Of a stretch of DNA of 9,910 nucleotides, positions 6,847 to 9,910 are shown piece by piece; the stretch's first letter is position 1, and every line of letters starts with the position of its first letter. The notes below the pieces were generated by a model. It saw only the letters and a list, made by a program, of their open reading frames with translations, had not been told where the DNA came from and ran no database searches. Location: contig JANWJY010000151.1 in assembly GCA_025451715.1 (NCBI GenBank), positions 1-9,910 of the forward strand, in the 5' to 3' direction. Origin of the DNA: Fimbriimonadaceae bacterium. Lineage in GTDB: Bacteria; Armatimonadota; Fimbriimonadia; Fimbriimonadales; Fimbriimonadaceae. A program made the position numbers and the translations under genes.

Positions 6847-7131
6847 CTAGCCGCCAGCTCTGGTCGCGCCCGAGAGTGCGGGTCCCCCACCTGCGCCAGC
6901 CGGGCCCCCAACGGGTCCACCACCAGCGCCAGCCCCTGCTGCTCCGCCACCGCCAGGAAGGCTGTTGGCGTACTTGACGTTAGCCGGAACGGGCTGGGCG
7001 TCAGTCGTCACGACAGTGGGTGGCGGCGCGATGGGTGCCGGCTCACGCTTCTGGAAGAAGAAGGCGAGGGAAACGCCGATGCAGACCAGGATAACGGCGC
7101 CTGCCACGATCAGATCGTTCTGGTTCTTCAA
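6847..7131 (-). CDS. Small single-span membrane protein with Pro-rich linker and Gly/Ala-rich tail
   Basis: A 94-residue protein that I cannot assign to a family. It has a short polar start (KNQND), one hydrophobic helix at about 7-26 (LIVAGAVILVCIGVSLAFFF), a basic QKRE, a Pro-rich stretch (EPAPIAPPP, 30-38), and from residue 57 a low-complexity tail made almost wholly of Gly, Ala and Pro. It is likely inner-membrane anchored, with the tail probably outside. The start is TTG at 7131, supported by AGGAG (7143-7139) 7 nt upstream; no ATG or GTG lies in frame nearby. Reality as a gene is supported by the ribosome site, a candidate promoter in the 42-nt gap after purH, and the strong terminator just after its stop. 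Confidence 0.75.
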   Translation of the reverse strand: MKNQNDLIVAGAVILVCIGVSLAFFFQKREPAPIAPPPTVVTTDAQPVPANVKYANSLPGGGGAAGAGAGGGPVGGPAGAGGGPALSGATRAGG

Positions 7132-7156
7132 ATCAATGCTCCTGTCTCTGCCACCT

Positions 7157-7185
7157 ATGATAGCAGATTCGAACTAGTGTCTAAA
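7157..7185 (-). promoter_or_regulatory. Candidate sigma-70-like promoter for the small membrane protein
   Basis: On the minus strand, TTTAGA (7185-7180, 4 of 6 matches to TTGACA) and TATCAT (7162-7157, 5 of 6 matches to TATAAT) are 17 bp apart. The -35 lies in the last codons of purH. The predicted start of transcription near 7150 would leave a leader of about 20 nt that contains the AGGAG ribosome site. This is consensus matching by eye only, so a chance match is possible. Confidence 0.35.
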
Positions 7186-8706
7186 GTGTCTGACGCCGGT
7201 GAAGACCATGGGGATACACAACCTGTCGGCCGCCGACACGACCTCGTCGTCCTTCTTGCTGCCCCCAGGCTGGACGATGCAGCCGATCCCAGCCTCGGAG
7301 GCCGCCTCGATGCTGTCCGGGAACGGGAAAAAGGCGTCGCTGGCCAAGGCGGCCCCCTTGGACAGCTCCCCGGCCTGGTTCAGTGCCAGCCTAACGGACT
7401 GCACGCGGTTCATCTGACCAGCCCCTACCCCCAGGAGCCGGTTTGGCGTGCACAGCACGATGGCGTTCGACTTGACGTGGGGCACCACGCTCCAGGCCAG
7501 GCGCAGCGCTTTCATCTGGTCTTCGCTGGGCTCGTGCTTGGTCACGACCCGCCACTCGCCCGAGGGGTCCTCGTCCGAGTCCTGGACTAGTGCCCCTCCC
7601 CGGACCGCCCGCACGGTCAGATAGCTCCTGGTGGGCGACAGGGCGGCCTCCAGCAGGCGCACGGCCTGGCCCCACCCCGCCCTGTCCTTGAAGACCACCT
7701 GGGCTTCCTCCGAAATCGATGTGGCTATGACCACCTCGAGAAAGTTGCCCTTTTCGGTCATGACTTCCGCGGTCACTCCATCGAGGGGGCCGTTGAACGC
7801 GGCGATTCCCCCGAAAGCCGAGATCGGGTCGGACTCCCGAGCGAGCCGATAGCTCTCACCGGCGTCGGACCCGATGGCCGCACCGCAAGGGTTGCCGTGC
7901 TTGATGATCGCGCAGGCTCCAGCAGGCAGGTCGCAGACCAGCTCCCATGCCCCCTCGCTGTCGAGCACGTTGTTGTAGCTCAGCTCCTTGCCCCAGAGCT
8001 GCTTTGCGCGAGCAATCCCGCCAGGCGTCAAAGGGTCTGTGTAAAGCGCCGCGCTCTGGTGAGGGTTTTCGCCATATCGCATCGACTGCGAACGCCGGTA
8101 TCCGACCGTCAGCCTCTCTGCGAGTGCGTCCTCACCCGCCGCGCCGGTTAAGTAGCGCGACACGACGGAGTCATAGAACGCTGTGTGGCGGAACGCTTTC
8201 GCCGCGAGTGCGAGGCGCATGTCTGCGATCGATCCCCGCTTGAGCGCGCCAATGACCTCGTCGTAATCGACCGGATCTACGACGACTGCGACGTTCGCCC
8301 AGTTCTTGGCCCCTGCGCGCACCATCGCAGGACCGCCGATGTCGATGCTCTCGATCGCCTCTTCGAGATCGTGATTGCCAGAGACCGTCTTTTCGAACGC
8401 GTAGAGATTGACGCAGAGGAGATCAATGCCGACGATGCCCGCTTCGCTCATCTGCGCGAGATGGTCGGGGTTGCGGCGGTCACCGAGAAGACCGCCGTGC
8501 ACGAGCGGGTGCAGCGTCTTCACACGGCCGTCAAGCATCTCTGGAAAGCCGGTCACCTCACTGACCTCTTTGACCGCAATGCTGAGCTCGTGCAGCATCT
8601 TAGCGGTCCCGCCGGTGCTGACGATCTCAAACCCGAGCTCTGCGAGCGCGCGCGCGAACGATTCCACGCCGCTCTTGTCGGTGACGGAGATGAGTGCTCT
8701 TGGCAT
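7174..8706 (-). CDS. purH: Bifunctional AICAR transformylase / IMP cyclohydrolase (PurH)
   Basis: A full-length 510-residue cytosolic enzyme catalysing the last two steps of purine synthesis: formyl transfer from 10-formyl-THF to AICAR, then ring closure to IMP. The N-terminal MGS-like cyclohydrolase domain (1 to about 190) shows ISVTDKSG (6-13), STGGTAK (30-36), Lys63 in RVKTLHP and DIGGPAMVRAGAKN (122-135). The transformylase domain shows RYGENPHQSAALY (210-222), the catalytic Lys269-His270 pair in IKHGNPCGAA, ESDPISAFGG (291-300), SDAFFPFPD (456-464) and QPGGS (479-483). The ATG at 8706 is 2 nt after the upstream stop, without a strong ribosome site, so coupling is likely. Leucine codon choice changes sharply inside the gene: residues 1-250 use CTC 17 and CTG 4 of 26, while residues 340-510 use CTG 11 and CTC 1 of 15. 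Confidence 0.97.
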   Translation of the reverse strand: MPRALISVTDKSGVESFARALAELGFEIVSTGGTAKMLHELSIAVKEVSEVTGFPEMLDGRVKTLHPLVHGGLLGDRRNPDHLAQMSEAGIVGIDLLCVNLYAFEKTVSGNHDLEEAIESIDIGGPAMVRAGAKNWANVAVVVDPVDYDEVIGALKRGSIADMRLALAAKAFRHTAFYDSVVSRYLTGAAGEDALAERLTVGYRRSQSMRYGENPHQSAALYTDPLTPGGIARAKQLWGKELSYNNVLDSEGAWELVCDLPAGACAIIKHGNPCGAAIGSDAGESYRLARESDPISAFGGIAAFNGPLDGVTAEVMTEKGNFLEVVIATSISEEAQVVFKDRAGWGQAVRLLEAALSPTRSYLTVRAVRGGALVQDSDEDPSGEWRVVTKHEPSEDQMKALRLAWSVVPHVKSNAIVLCTPNRLLGVGAGQMNRVQSVRLALNQAGELSKGAALASDAFFPFPDSIEAASEAGIGCIVQPGGSKKDDEVVSAADRLCIPMVFTGVRHFRH

Positions 8707-8708
8707 GG

Positions 8709-9910
8709 CTATGGGTTGTCGATGATTCGCGTCTTGACGGTGACTTCTTTTTCGGCCGTCACTCCCTCGTCGTCATAGACGACGAGCTTGAAGGTCGTGT
8801 CCCCCGTGACGACTCTGTCAATCTCCCCTTGTGACTCGGTGAAGGGCGGGCTCGTGCGACCGTTCTCGACGAGCTCGATCCTGCTCGCGTTGTTGACCTG
8901 CCACGTCAGCGTCACTCGTCCGTCGAGCGGATCGACGAATGCAGGAACGGCACGGAACACGATAATTGAAGCCTTGCTGCCCTTAACGATCCTGACGTGC
9001 ACTGTCCGCTCCACCCGCTGACCCGCAGAGTTCTCCGCTCTCAGCACGTAGTCGAACTCGCCCTCAACAAGTGCCGTCAGTGGCACCCCATCCTTGTCCA
9101 GGTCGAGTTCGACACCGACTGGTGAGAGCAGCGCGTACGTTACGGATTCGCTCAGCTTGTACTGCACGATGTAACTCTCACCGACCTTCAGCTCGTTAGG
9201 GGTCACCGTAAACTCGAGAATCTGCGGCTCGGGTGGAACCTCGCGTTGGAGGATCGTGACGAGCCGCGTCTTGACACCGCTCTCAATGCGACCGTTGTAC
9301 GCCTTGATCAAGACTTCGATCCGCCTGCCAAACTGGTCGAGCTCCGGGAGCTCGCTGGACTGTATCGTCTTTCGTCCGCTCGGCGCGAGGTCCGGGAAGA
9401 TCTGGCCGTCCACAGAAAGCTCGACGGACTTTGCGTGCGACGCAGACCATTCGATCGTGAACGAGTCTCCGACCGTTACATTCTCGGGAGAAACGCTGAA
9501 CGCGTCAACCACCGGCCTCTTCGGCAATAGCACGATGAACGCCGCAAGGATGAACACAAGGAGGGCAGCGAGCCACATGATTCCTGGCGTGATCAGCGCG
9601 CGCTGTTCGATCTGGGCGTGCGTCGCCGTTGCGATCGTCCTTTCGTCCATGCTCCTTGCAGAGACCGTCAACTGCTGCAGCCGCGCGTTCGCTAGGAGGG
9701 GCGACTTCACGGCCGTTGCCGTTACGGTAACTTCCCTTTGCGCACCGGCTGCGACGGTCACCTGTTCTTGGTCGAACTCGAACGAGAAGAGCTCATCGTG
9801 GTCGCTCGCGAACAGCTTGACCGAGTGCTCCACGTTGCCCAGGTTCATCACAGTCGCGTGGAACACAGTCTCGCGCGACAAGGGCGAGACGAAACCGCGC
9901 CTTGGCTGCA
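8709..9910 (-). CDS. Membrane protein with Ig-like repeats, 5' end outside the window
   Basis: The visible 399 residues run to the right window edge; a TTG at 9881 is in frame, but the preceding nine codons (QPRRGFVSP) continue the same domain, so the gene probably starts further right. Numbered from the first visible codon, residues 1 to about 105 form a beta-sandwich of the type found in COG1470-like membrane proteins (TVMNLGNVEHSVKL, 19-32; pro-stability ending EQRAL). A single transmembrane helix lies at about 108-128 and is followed by LPKRP. Three Ig-like repeats follow, beginning VDAFSVSPENVTVGDSF (134-150), ILEFTVTPNELKVGESY (230-246) and IIVFRAVPAFVDPLDGR (315-331). The two bulky parts lie on opposite sides of the membrane; orientation is uncertain. 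I see no enzymatic motif. It ends 2 nt before purH and is probably co-transcribed with it. Confidence 0.8.
   Translation of the reverse strand, partial: QPRRGFVSPLSRETVFHATVMNLGNVEHSVKLFASDHDELFSFEFDQEQVTVAAGAQREVTVTATAVKSPLLANARLQQLTVSARSMDERTIATATHAQIEQRALITPGIMWLAALLVFILAAFIVLLPKRPVVDAFSVSPENVTVGDSFTIEWSASHAKSVELSVDGQIFPDLAPSGRKTIQSSELPELDQFGRRIEVLIKAYNGRIESGVKTRLVTILQREVPPEPQILEFTVTPNELKVGESYIVQYKLSESVTYALLSPVGVELDLDKDGVPLTALVEGEFDYVLRAENSAGQRVERTVHVRIVKGSKASIIVFRAVPAFVDPLDGRVTLTWQVNNASRIELVENGRTSPPFTESQGEIDRVVTGDTTFKLVVYDDEGVTAEKEVTVKTRIIDNP

Noticed and set aside
6811..7590. Plus-strand frame of 259 codons across the terminator, small gene and purH
   Set aside because: It is antisense to purH and the small gene, begins inside the terminator hairpin, and has no motif.
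1..9910. A previously undescribed multi-gene system, CRISPR array, phage or defence island
   Set aside because: Nearly all genes are recognisable core functions with intact motifs; I found no direct-repeat array, transposase, toxin-antitoxin pair or cluster of unknown genes.

Overview
The window is a stretch of ordinary bacterial chromosome: GC-rich, gene-dense and full of core metabolic and cell-shape genes. I see no insertion sequence, phage gene, CRISPR array or defence cassette. The source is a rod-forming bacterium, because mreBCD is present. Its proton-translocating transhydrogenase is of the split-alpha type, and several genes appear to start with GTG, TTG or CTG. The sequence alone does not fix the phylum. 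A guess at Armatimonadota (Fimbriimonas-like) rests only on the general look of the proteins and should be treated as weak.

Layout. Positions 1-2286 on the plus strand hold a three-gene pntAA-pntAB-pntB operon (pntAA is cut by the window edge), with genes joined by 4-nt stop/start overlaps. Everything else is on the minus strand. Read in the direction of transcription from the right edge, it begins with a partial membrane protein with Ig-like repeats (9910-8709), followed after 2 nt by purH (8706-7174). A small single-span protein with a Gly/Ala/Pro-rich tail follows (7131-6847), closed by a strong intrinsic terminator (about 6819-6777). The mreB-mreC-mreD shape operon then starts (6650-4301). 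It runs with only a 5-nt gap into a glutamate dehydrogenase gene (4295-3042), then a LURP-one/tubby-like protein (3023-2433), and ends with tRNA-Leu(GAG) (2387-2302), which has its own TATAAT box. The pnt operon and the tRNA converge with only 15 bp between them.

How the genes fit together. PntAA/AB/B use the proton gradient to move hydride from NADH to NADP+, supplying NADPH. Glutamate dehydrogenase interconverts glutamate with 2-oxoglutarate plus ammonia and so also touches the nicotinamide pool. MreB (actin-like filament), MreC (periplasmic scaffold) and MreD (membrane partner) direct lateral wall synthesis. PurH makes IMP in the last two steps of purine synthesis.

Points worth a second look: mreC appears to start at a CTG that overlaps the mreB stop codon. 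The proton-channel histidine of the transhydrogenase sits in PntAB, while the classical PntB site is Asn. purH shows an abrupt change of leucine codon choice between its 5' and 3' parts. The shape operon runs directly into gdhA. No undescribed multi-gene system is visible, and I do not claim one.
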